Positions 6,896-12,951 of a DNA stretch of 14,192 nt are shown one piece after another (the first letter of the stretch is position 1; the number at the start of each line of letters is the position of its first letter). A program made the translations under genes and the position numbers. Source of the DNA: Candidatus Aminicenantota bacterium (lineage in GTDB: Bacteria > Acidobacteriota > Aminicenantia > Aminicenantales > Aminicenantaceae). The notes beneath the pieces are model-generated. The model worked only from the letters and a program-made list of their open reading frames with translations, made no database searches and was not told the origin of the DNA. The stretch is taken from assembly GCA_016926925.1 (NCBI GenBank), contig JAFGNQ010000023.1, forward strand, positions 1 through 14,192. The letters run 5' to 3'.

Positions 6896-7391
6896 AGCGC
6901 CGAAAAGAATTCGGAAAGTCAGCGGGGCTGCCCTTAAAAAAGGGTCCTCTGCAGGCGGTGGGGACAGAGGTCTCTACATTCTCGCACTCCGTCTGAGTAG
7001 GTCCAGAGGAATCAAAGCAGGCCGGTTGCGCAGAGCAGATCTTCTTCCCGGGCTTTACCTCTATGTCGGCAGGGCCAGACAGCACCTCACAGCCAGGCTG
7101 AAAAGGCACCTTCGAAAAGAAAAAAAAGCCTTTTGGCACATCGATTATCTTCTTCCTCACACTCGGATCGAGGAAATCTGGATAAAGTCCGATTTTTTCG
7201 AGGAATGCCTGACCGCAGCCAAACTCCGGTTATTGACTTGCAACGCATCCCTTCCCATCATCGGCTTTGGATCATCCGACTGCCGCTGTCCCAGCCATCT
7301 CATCAGAGTTCCGAAGCGAGACAAAACGTGGCGAAACCCGATCAAAAATATGGAGTTTACCAAGGCGGAAATTCATGAATATCAAGCTTAA
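6879..7391 (+). CDS. DUF123 (GIY-YIG-like) domain protein
   Basis: This is a 170-aa basic protein. From residue 29 it matches DUF123, a GIY-YIG-superfamily-like domain: GDRGLYIL (29-36), PGLYLYVGRA (57-66), RLKRHLR (73-79), the FWHIDYLL block (85-92), ECLTAAKL (109-116) and the GFGSSDCRCPSHL block (129-141). In other genomes this domain stands alone or is fused to endonuclease III; a nuclease role is suspected but not demonstrated to my knowledge. The first 28 residues look like an unstructured basic tail. ATG 6879 is used; ATG 6885 is equally possible, and neither has a strong Shine-Dalgarno sequence, fitting coupling to ilvE. The 3' end overlaps trmO by 17 nt. Confidence 0.85.
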   Translation: MSMTNEAPKRIRKVSGAALKKGSSAGGGDRGLYILALRLSRSRGIKAGRLRRADLLPGLYLYVGRARQHLTARLKRHLRKEKKAFWHIDYLLPHTRIEEIWIKSDFFEECLTAAKLRLLTCNASLPIIGFGSSDCRCPSHLIRVPKRDKTWRNPIKNMEFTKAEIHEYQA

Positions 7392-7854
7392 GCCCATTGG
7401 CGTCGTCCATTCTCCTTTCCGAAAACCTCGCGACATACCCAAGTCAAGAGTGAATGATGCGCAAACATTCGAATCCATCGAAGGCAAACTGGAAATTTTC
7501 AAGGAATTCCAGGAAGGCCTCAAAGATATCGACGGATTCTCGCATCTCATTGTACTCTTTTCCTTCCACGAGTCCTCCGAAGAACATTTGACGGCTCACC
7601 CCCCCTTCGAGTCCAAGCCCCACGGAGTTTTCGCCACGCGCAGTCCTCACCGTCCCAACCTGATCGGAATGACGGTCGTCAAACTCATCGAAAGACAAGG
7701 GAACATTCTGAAAGTCTCCGGAATCGATATGATCGAGGGGACACCGTTGCTGGATATAAAACCGTATACCAAGCGCGATCAAAAAATGGATATCCGGCTT
7801 GGCTGGATCGAGGCTGCGCAACGCGATAGCATGAAAGACCAAAACGAACTGTGA
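7375..7854 (+). CDS. trmO: tRNA (N6-threonylcarbamoyladenosine-37) N6-methyltransferase TrmO-like
   Basis: The family transfers a methyl group from SAM to t6A37 of certain tRNAs, notably threonine tRNA. The 159-aa protein carries the TsaA-like beta-barrel (UPF0066) marks: IGVVHSPF (residues 8-15), IDGFSHLIVL (52-61), GVFATRSPHRPNLIGMT (84-100) and the DMIEGTPLLDIKPY block (118-131). It is shorter than E. coli TrmO (235 aa) because it lacks the C-terminal extension, as do many bacterial and archaeal homologues. The ATG at 7375 lies inside the end of the DUF123 gene, with AAGGCGG about 8 nt upstream. It is the last gene of the + strand run and converges on the B3/4 gene. No clear terminator is visible in the 69-bp gap. 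Confidence 0.9.
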   Translation: MNIKLKPIGVVHSPFRKPRDIPKSRVNDAQTFESIEGKLEIFKEFQEGLKDIDGFSHLIVLFSFHESSEEHLTAHPPFESKPHGVFATRSPHRPNLIGMTVVKLIERQGNILKVSGIDMIEGTPLLDIKPYTKRDQKMDIRLGWIEAAQRDSMKDQNEL

Positions 7855-7923
7855 TGAGCACCCACGTTTGCCCTGTGATTTGCTGCTGACACGAAAACTG
7901 AAAGGCATCCTTCCTGTATTGCA

Positions 7924-8625
7924 CTAGAGAATGAAAGCCGGGCTCTCTCCGTCCAATACCGCATGACGGCTTTTGCCGCCGCAGCTCTTCATCACCAGGT
8001 TTTTCAAGTCTGAGACAATCGCTTCGACTGCCATGCGCGTAACAGGAGGCAAACCTTCAACGACAAGCACAACCTCAGTGGTCGACTCCGTCATTTTGGT
8101 TTTGTCGCACTCTCGCCAATTCCATCTCCGGCAGAGCACCTCCCGATCGTCCATGTAGACGACTTCCCCTCTGCACGCTGCTTCATCCTTAAGGGCATGA
8201 AGCGCCCGAAAAGGCTCGCCCCCTCGCGCAACGGTCAAGCGAATATCGCCCTCAATCCGGGCGGTGTCATCCCCGCCCACAGGAACCATATGCTTGAGAC
8301 TTATACCGTTGTAGACATCGACGACTTTGTTGATGTGTCTGAGATCACTCCCTTTGAGAGTCATTCTGTAGAGACTTTCCACCGAACTCGGATGCTTTTT
8401 CGGTTTGGCTCCGAAGGAAGAATAGGCTTCCCTCCACACGGCTATTTTCGGGTGCTGCAAGAGCGTATCAATCGTGAACTCCTCTCTGATCCTCAACTGT
8501 AGCTCTCGAATGAGACCCAGAATGTCCTCATCCAGACCTCGATTATCGATTTCCTTCACAGCAAGAACACCGATATGCAATCCCGGGAATTGGTTAAAAA
8601 GGTTCTTTTCGACACTAAATTTCAT
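7924..8625 (-). CDS. B3/4 tRNA-binding-domain protein (PheRS beta-like)
   Basis: This 233-aa soluble protein resembles the stand-alone B3/B4 domain family (COG3382), related to the editing domain of the phenylalanyl-tRNA synthetase beta subunit. Recognisable stretches are HPKIAVWREAYSSFGAKPKKHPSS (residues of about 58-81), INKVVDVYNGISLKHMVPVGGDD (about 98-120, the substrate-pocket region) and TTEVVLVVEGLPP (about 181-193). Members are suspected to act on free or tRNA-bound amino acids, but a defined role is lacking as far as I know. The ATG (complement of 8623-8625) has AAGGGGAAA about 5-13 nt upstream on the minus strand. The gene lies 79 nt downstream of the decarboxylase gene on the same strand and may share its promoter. 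Confidence 0.85.
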   Translation of the reverse strand: MKFSVEKNLFNQFPGLHIGVLAVKEIDNRGLDEDILGLIRELQLRIREEFTIDTLLQHPKIAVWREAYSSFGAKPKKHPSSVESLYRMTLKGSDLRHINKVVDVYNGISLKHMVPVGGDDTARIEGDIRLTVARGGEPFRALHALKDEAACRGEVVYMDDREVLCRRWNWRECDKTKMTESTTEVVLVVEGLPPVTRMAVEAIVSDLKNLVMKSCGGKSRHAVLDGESPAFIL

Positions 8626-8704
8626 CGACTTTCCCCTTCCCTGAAAATTGTGATCTTCCTCTGTAAAATGCCCTGGAAATGAGAGATATCCGTCGGAAGG
8701 GATC

Positions 8705-10120
8705 TTAATCCGTTTTCAAAAGATCTTCCGCTGCCTCCCTTATGATCCGCCACGCCTGCCGGATATGGTTTTCTTTGGTCGCACGGGCTGCGATGGCCAT
8801 CCTCAGCACAAACTTGCCTTTAAGCACAGTATGGGTCAGCAGAAGTTGTCCCGTCTGGTTGATCCTCTCAATAAGATCTTTGTTCAGTCTGGTGAGCACA
8901 TCCTCACTCCGGCCATCATTGATCCGGAAGCAGACCAGGCTTAGATGAACAGGAGCCATGAGTTCAAAACTCGGATGTGCTTCCACCCATTCCCTGAACA
9001 TATCGGCCATGCGGATATGCTCTCGAACCATCTTCTGGATCCCCGCGACACCGTAATAGCGGAGCACAAACCAAAGCTTCAACGCTCGAAACCTCCTGCC
9101 CAACTGGATCCCCCAGTCTCTATAATTTTTTACGAGAGAGTCAACACCTGTCTTCAAATATTCGGGATGGATCTCAAACGTTCGAATCAGATCTCCTGCA
9201 TCCTTGACAAAATAAGCAGAGCAATCGAAATTGGTCAGCATCCACTTGTGGGGATTGAACACAAAGCTGTCCGCATATTCGGAACCCTCAATAATCCATC
9301 TCTTTTCCGGGAGGATCGCTGCTGTACCTGCATAGGCGGCATCCACGTGGAGGAACAGTCCGTGTTTTCGGCAGATCATGCCAATAGGAACCAGGGGATC
9401 TATGGCGCCGGAAGACGTCGTCCCTACTGTGGCCACGGCACACGCCGGTTTAAATCCCCGCTTTTTGTCGGCAATGACCGCTTCCTCAAGCTTTCCGGGA
9501 ATCATAGCAAAACTTGTATCCGTAGGGATTTGTCGCAAATTATCTTTGCCATAGCCGGCAATTTTTGCCCCCTTCTCTACACTTGAATGAGCTTCTTCCG
9601 AAATATATGCGGTCAATTTCTCCCGGAGCCCCTCGCTGTTCGATTTAAACCCGGTGGCCCTTTCTCTGGCCGTTAGAAGGGCAACGAGAGAAGCCGTGGA
9701 CGCCGTATCTTGAATGACCCCATCCATTCCCTCGGGCAGACCGAGCATCTGACGAAGCCAGCCCAGAACACGCTCCTCCAGTTCTGCGGCTGACGGGGAG
9801 GTCTCCCAAATCATGCACTGGGCGCCCATTCCGGCAGTCAGTATCTCGGCAAGAATAGAAGGGGGACTGCTGTTGGCGGGAAAATAGGCAAACCAGGAAG
9901 GGTGCTGCCAATGCGTCATTCCGGGAAGGACAATTTTCTCAAAATCCTCAAATATGGCTTTCATCGGCTCGCCTTCCTGGGGAGCACTGTCGGGAATTTG
10001 ATTGGCTATCTCACCCGGTTTGACCCGGGCACGTACAGGATATTTGCCAACGTTTTCCAGATAATCAACGACCCAATCGACGAATTCATGTCCGTACTTT
10101 CGGAAAGCATCCTTCTCCAT
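8705..10120 (-). CDS. Group II PLP-dependent decarboxylase, aromatic-L-amino-acid decarboxylase type
   Basis: This enzyme is predicted to decarboxylate an aromatic L-amino acid (Trp, Tyr, Phe or Dopa) to the amine in the cytoplasm. The 471 aa match the family length of about 470-500. Key residues seen are H178 (EEAHSSVEK, stacks on PLP), D260 (HVDAAYAG), the PLP lysine K292 (NPHKW) and Y321 (HPEYLK). The last corresponds to the catalytic-loop tyrosine Tyr332 of human AADC. Keeping both that Tyr and the His argues for a true decarboxylase rather than an aldehyde synthase. The N-terminal THWQHPSWFAYFP (69-81) and GRRFRALKLW (341-350) blocks are also typical. Substrate preference cannot be read reliably. 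The ATG (complement of 10118-10120) has AGAGGAG 8 nt upstream and a promoter just beyond. Confidence 0.92.
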   Translation of the reverse strand: MEKDAFRKYGHEFVDWVVDYLENVGKYPVRARVKPGEIANQIPDSAPQEGEPMKAIFEDFEKIVLPGMTHWQHPSWFAYFPANSSPPSILAEILTAGMGAQCMIWETSPSAAELEERVLGWLRQMLGLPEGMDGVIQDTASTASLVALLTARERATGFKSNSEGLREKLTAYISEEAHSSVEKGAKIAGYGKDNLRQIPTDTSFAMIPGKLEEAVIADKKRGFKPACAVATVGTTSSGAIDPLVPIGMICRKHGLFLHVDAAYAGTAAILPEKRWIIEGSEYADSFVFNPHKWMLTNFDCSAYFVKDAGDLIRTFEIHPEYLKTGVDSLVKNYRDWGIQLGRRFRALKLWFVLRYYGVAGIQKMVREHIRMADMFREWVEAHPSFELMAPVHLSLVCFRINDGRSEDVLTRLNKDLIERINQTGQLLLTHTVLKGKFVLRMAIAARATKENHIRQAWRIIREAAEDLLKTD

Positions 10121-10149
10121 TTGTCGACTCCTCTGAATGTATTGTCATC

Positions 10150-10178
10150 ATTCTAATGCAACCTAATCCTGGAGTCAA
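10150..10178 (-). promoter_or_regulatory. Sigma-70-type promoter of the decarboxylase gene
   Basis: On the minus strand TTGACT (complement of 10173-10178) and TAGAAT (complement of 10150-10155) are spaced by exactly 17 nt, each 5/6 to consensus. The predicted start leaves a leader of about 20 nt before the ATG at 10120. A 5-bp dyad, TCCTG (10167-10171) and CAGGA (10181-10185) with a 9-nt gap, is centred on the -35 box and might be an operator. Confidence 0.7.
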
Positions 10179-10292
10179 AACAGGAACAATTTTTATTCTC
10201 CGCTAAAAAACGCCAAAACCAGGTCTAAAAAGTTAAAAAAAGCGCATCCGACCCCCTATTTCCAGCTAATGTAAATTTTTTGTTTTTTTTTG

Positions 10293-10322
10293 TTGCAATA
10301 GGACTATTTCCTGTGGTATAAT
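10293..10322 (+). promoter_or_regulatory. Unassigned sigma-70-type promoter in the intergenic region
   Basis: TTGCAA (10293-10298) and a perfect TATAAT (10317-10322) have an 18-nt spacer. A T-rich tract (10276-10291) upstream could act as an UP element. The spacer contains the small dyad AGGA/TCCT (10300-10303, 10309-10312). No gene with a ribosome binding site follows within 400 nt, so it may drive an untranslated RNA. Confidence 0.6.
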
Positions 10323-10613
10323 AATAGAAACGGTCATAAAGGGGATCCTCAAAACAAGAAAAAAGAAGCTAATCTTTTTCTATTTCCTTTCAAATCAGTG
10401 TGTTAGCTGACAGCATAGAAGGTAGATTTCCAGTTGCCTCTGATGAGTCGCATTCTGAATGCCTTGAAAGCAACCTCCCGATAATCCATTTATCCGGTTT
10501 ATTTCAGTTTTTCACCTTTTTTAGATATTTTTTTACAAAATAAGAAACTTTTTTGTCGTTTCCCTCGTATAACTAAATGAAATGGCGAAGACAAGAAAGA
10601 AAAAGGGCATACA

Positions 10614-10635
10614 AGGGAGGCAATCCCTCCTTTTT
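10614..10635 (+). terminator. Possible weak intrinsic terminator
   Basis: AGGGA (10614-10618) pairs with TCCCT (10624-10628) and is followed by CC and five T. The downstream CCTTTTT can also pair with AAAAAGG at 10600-10606, extending the stem over a 7-nt bulge. The 5-bp core stem is short. Confidence 0.35.
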
Positions 10636-10694
10636 ACACCTCCTTTTTTCGAAGGATTTACAATAGATCCCCTAATCATTTAATCCATCCCCTT

Positions 10695-10741
10695 GAGGCT
10701 ACCGATTTCTCCTCGGGCAGATCGGTAGCCTCCTCTATTTT
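10695..10741 (+). terminator. Strong hairpin, probable intrinsic terminator
   Basis: A perfect 12-bp stem pairs 10695-10706 (GAGGCTACCGAT) with 10721-10732 (ATCGGTAGCCTC) around a 14-nt loop. CTCTATTTTG follows on the + strand, a modest U-tract. The minus-strand continuation is not T-rich, so the + orientation fits better. It would end the transcript from the promoter at 10293-10322 and insulate the B12 operon. Confidence 0.55.
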
Positions 10742-10936
10742 GACACACAGATCCGTTCCCGCAATGATCTCAAATCAAATGACAATATCAAAGGCCTGGC
10801 ATCCTTCGTTTCGCCGAAGGCCTCACCACCCTAACCATGTGAAACACACGGCCAATGTCACTTTCGTCTTCCCCATTTTATTAGCCATCACAGAAGTGAA
10901 GCGGCATCCTCCGTATTTACACGCACCTCCCTGTAC

Positions 10937-10965
10937 TTGACAAACGATTTCATTGCCATAATAAT
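10937..10965 (+). promoter_or_regulatory. Promoter of the cobalamin riboswitch / btuFDC operon
   Basis: A perfect TTGACA (10937-10942) and AATAAT (10960-10965, 5/6) are separated by 17 nt. Initiation near 10972 would place the whole riboswitch (from about 11006) at the 5' end of the transcript. Between the hairpin at 10695-10732 and this promoter I see no convincing gene, only a CCTTCG/CGAAGG hairpin near 10802-10820. Confidence 0.75.
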
Positions 10966-11005
10966 CAATATTTAGCTGAGTAGCCAAAAAAGAGCAGACA
11001 TCTTT

Positions 11006-11196
11006 CAGGTACCCTCAGGGTTTAAAAGGGAATGCTGTGAAAGACGGCAGCGGACCCGCCTCTGTGACTCCTTGCCCCCAAAGCAAGGCCCGGCATCCAC
11101 ATGCCGGGGGGGACGAAAGCTGCAACAGGCCACTGTCGGAATAGGTTCCGATGGGAAGGTGCAGCGAGTAGAACGATCCGGAAGCCAGAAGACCTG
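11006..11196 (+). ncRNA. Cobalamin (B12) riboswitch
   Basis: This is a leader RNA aptamer that binds a cobalamin and controls the importer genes downstream. Recognisable conserved parts in order are the P1 5' strand CAGGT (11006-11010); the AAAAGGGAA core (11024-11032); a TGCTG/CGGCA-type hairpin; CCCGCCTCTGT (11055-11065), close to the usual CCCGCAACTGT; a GCCACTG element (11129-11135) with a TCGG/CCGA stem; TGGGAAGG (11152-11159); and the B12 box GCCAGAAGACCTGCC (11184-11198). ACCTG at 11192-11196 pairs back with CAGGT to close P1. The order and spacing fit the full-length family, including a peripheral hairpin with GGCAT/ATGCC-type pairing near 11092-11107. The exact outer limits are approximate. 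Confidence 0.93.
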
Positions 11197-11209
11197 CCTG
11201 AAGGACGAT

Positions 11210-11238
11210 CTCGCACCCGACGAGGTGAAAGGTGAGAG
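11210..11238 (+). promoter_or_regulatory. Possible Shine-Dalgarno-sequestering hairpin after the riboswitch
   Basis: CTCGCACC (11210-11217) can pair with GGTGAGAG (11231-11238), seven base pairs with one G-A mismatch, around a 13-nt loop. The second arm contains the ribosome binding site of the btuF start at 11241. No terminator with a T-tract lies between aptamer and gene, so translational rather than transcriptional control is likely. GGTGC (11158-11162) plus GAG nearby in the aptamer could compete for the first arm; this is inference. Confidence 0.45.
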
Positions 11239-11240
11239 AA

Positions 11241-12164
11241 ATGTACCGCGTCGATTGTCTTCTAAAAACTGTCGTGATGGTCTTTTGTTTAGCCCTATGT
11301 TTCTGTTCCTGCAAATCGGACGAGCGGTCAAAACAGCATGAAACCGGCGGACAGCGACCGATACCGCAAAGGATCATCTGCGCCGCTCCGAGCATGACGG
11401 AAATTGTTTTTGCCCTTGGTTTCGGCAGCAGAGTCGTCGGGGTCAGCGATTTCAGCACCTATCCTCCGGAAGCGAACAATAGGGCTAGAGTGGGGGGGTT
11501 GATCAATCCCAACAAAGAAAAAATCATCGCTCTTAGTCCCGACCTTCTCATACTTCAAGGCAAGAACAGCTCCATTGCCAGACTTTGTGCCGAGAGTAAC
11601 ATTCGTTTTTTAAGTATCGAGATTGATACCCTCGAGGATATATGGAGCGCCGTAGCCTTAATCGGCACAGAGCTGAATGCCTCCGATAAGGCAGCCGCGC
11701 TTATCACCCAAATCAAGGAGGAACTCCGATCTGTAAGTGAGCGGACACACCTGCTTCCGCGAACAAGGGTTTTCCTTTCACTCGGCCACACACCGGGAGA
11801 TCTCACCGGCCTGATGACGACCAGTTCCGGCACATTTATCCACGAGTTGGCGACACTGGCCGGAGGAGAAAACATCTTCAAGGATGCCATAGGCCTGTAT
11901 CCTCAAATCTCAAAGGAATCTCTTGTGAAACGGCAGCCGGAAGTGATCATCGAAGCCATTCCTGGCGGCGTCGGCAAAGACAAGCAAAAGCTGCTGACCC
12001 AGGACTGGTCTCAATTGTCTATGCTGCCCGCAGTTCAATCGGGGCGAATATACTACATGACCGAGGACTTTCTTCTTATTCCCGGTGTACGCATAGCCCA
12101 GACCGTCCTCCGAATCGCACAAATCATCCATCCGGAAGTATTCGGTGAATTTGATGATGCTTGA
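11241..12164 (+). CDS. btuF: BtuF-like cobalamin/corrinoid-binding lipoprotein
   Basis: This substrate-binding protein of a B12-type ABC importer has 307 aa. Residues 1-24 form a signal peptide with a hydrophobic core (LLKTVVMVFCLALC) ending in FCSC. C24 is the likely lipidated cysteine, though the lipobox is unusual because it is Cys-rich. The mature part is a helical-backbone periplasmic binding domain: RIICAAPSMTEIVFALG (44-60), VVGVSDFSTYPPEA (65-78), VGGLINPNKEKIIALSPDLLI (84-104), and the C-terminal half with a VRIAQTVLRIAQIIHPE-type helix. A siderophore-binding alternative is possible by family, but the upstream cobalamin riboswitch strongly favours corrinoid. ATG 11241 follows AGGTGA by 5 nt; GTG 11232 lies within that site and is less likely. 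The 3' end overlaps the ATPase gene. Confidence 0.92.
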   Translation: MYRVDCLLKTVVMVFCLALCFCSCKSDERSKQHETGGQRPIPQRIICAAPSMTEIVFALGFGSRVVGVSDFSTYPPEANNRARVGGLINPNKEKIIALSPDLLILQGKNSSIARLCAESNIRFLSIEIDTLEDIWSAVALIGTELNASDKAAALITQIKEELRSVSERTHLLPRTRVFLSLGHTPGDLTGLMTTSSGTFIHELATLAGGENIFKDAIGLYPQISKESLVKRQPEVIIEAIPGGVGKDKQKLLTQDWSQLSMLPAVQSGRIYYMTEDFLLIPGVRIAQTVLRIAQIIHPEVFGEFDDA

Positions 12165-12951
12165 GTTCAACAACATCCATCACAGCTTTCCCGATTCGAA
12201 ATGGGAACTGCAAGTGCCCGCTTTGACACTATCGCCTCGGGAGCTCTTAGGTATTATAGGGCCCAATGGATCCGGGAAAAGCACGCTCCTGCGCATTGGG
12301 GCAGGAGTTCTCTCTCCCGTCCGGGGTACAGTCATAATGAGGGGACACAATCTGTCCAAGCTCAACCGGCGTACCGTAGCCAAGTATCTCGGTTATCTCC
12401 CCCAGGAAACCCTGAGCCTCTATGACTTCACGGTCGAAGAAATCGTGCGTTTGGGACGCTACCCGCACACCAGAGGATTGAGGACTTTGGATGCAAGCGA
12501 CTATGCCGCAATCAAAGAGAGTCTTCATTTTACTGAGATGTATGCATTCCGCCATCGTTCACTTTCTCGTCTTTCGGGAGGAGAGAAAAAGAGGGCTTTT
12601 CTCGCGAGCGTACTCGCGCAAAAGCCCGATATCCTGGTATTGGACGAGCCGACAAGCGCTCTCGATATCCATCATCAGGTCCAATTTTTTCGCTTGCTGC
12701 AAGGGCTGGCTAGGGACGGCATGGCTATCGTTATCGCCACTCACGAGATCAACCTTGCTTCACTGTTTTGCGACCGTCTCCTCATCCTCTCTAAAGGGGA
12801 GCCTGTCGCCTCCGGCCCTCCGGATCAAGTTCTGACCCCTTCCACTATCCAATTTGTCTATGGAGAATCCGTGCTCATGGGTCACCATCCGGAGACGGAC
12901 AGACCCGTGCTCTTTCCCAGGGTATCAATGGAGGAAAAGAGTGAAGGCTAA
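12154..12951 (+). CDS. btuD: BtuD-like ABC transporter ATPase
   Basis: This cytoplasmic nucleotide-binding subunit powers corrinoid import. Numbered from ATG 12154 (265 aa), it shows Walker A GPNGSGKS (36-43), the Q-loop YLPQE (81-85), signature LSGGE (140-144), Walker B ILVLDEP (160-166) followed by the D-loop SALD, and the switch histidine in ATHE (195-198). All catalytic motifs are intact. It belongs to the FepC/BtuD class. The start is uncertain: GTG 12145 (GGAAG 6 nt upstream), ATG 12154 (GGTGA 5 nt upstream) and ATG 12157 are all possible. The gene overlaps the end of btuF by about 11 nt and the start of the permease gene by 11 nt, so the three are translated together. Confidence 0.92.
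   Translation: MMLEFNNIHHSFPDSKWELQVPALTLSPRELLGIIGPNGSGKSTLLRIGAGVLSPVRGTVIMRGHNLSKLNRRTVAKYLGYLPQETLSLYDFTVEEIVRLGRYPHTRGLRTLDASDYAAIKESLHFTEMYAFRHRSLSRLSGGEKKRAFLASVLAQKPDILVLDEPTSALDIHHQVQFFRLLQGLARDGMAIVIATHEINLASLFCDRLLILSKGEPVASGPPDQVLTPSTIQFVYGESVLMGHHPETDRPVLFPRVSMEEKSEG
12930..12934 (+). promoter_or_regulatory. Ribosome binding site that fixes the GTG start of btuC
   Basis: GGAGG lies inside the end of btuD, 6 nt before GTG 12941. It argues for this start over the in-frame ATG at 12854, whose extra 29 residues (rich in Arg, Pro and Cys) are unlike the permease family and overlap btuD by almost 100 nt. Confidence 0.7.

Larger units (their letters stand above)
10329..10741 (+). ncRNA. 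Candidate non-coding RNA unit between an orphan promoter and a terminator-like hairpin
   Basis: The stretch starts where the orphan promoter would initiate and ends after a 12-bp-stem hairpin. It is A+T-rich and carries several foldable elements. These are an A/T stem at 10357-10381; a nested hairpin at 10433-10474 with outer arms GTTGC/GCAAC and inner arms GCATT/AATGC; and AGGGA/TCCCT followed by CCTTTTT at 10614-10635. I recognise no known RNA family. Two short ATG frames (10577-10666, 29 aa; 10582-10683, 33 aa) lack ribosome binding sites. The unit could also be a long leader or dead sequence; transcription has not been shown. Confidence 0.35.

Noticed and set aside
10440..10469. Hammerhead-ribozyme-like CTGATGA ... 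GAAA
   Set aside because: The arms before CTGATGA pair with the arms after GAAA, which is internal-loop topology. The cleavage-site UH strand and a stem III partner are missing, and three unpaired bases separate the core from stem II on each side.
10582..10683. A 33-aa + strand ORF starting MAKTRKKKG
   Set aside because: It has no ribosome binding site, a 29-aa ORF overlaps it in another frame, and the frame runs through the AGGGA/TCCCT hairpin; chance is the simplest explanation.
10740..10940. A 66-aa + strand ORF
   Set aside because: It has a TTG start and no ribosome binding site, is rich in Pro and His from A/C-rich sequence, and has no family resemblance.
12854..12940. N-terminal extension of btuC from ATG 12854
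   Set aside because: It overlaps btuD by almost 100 nt, the added residues are unlike a membrane permease, and GGAGG sits 6 nt before GTG 12941.
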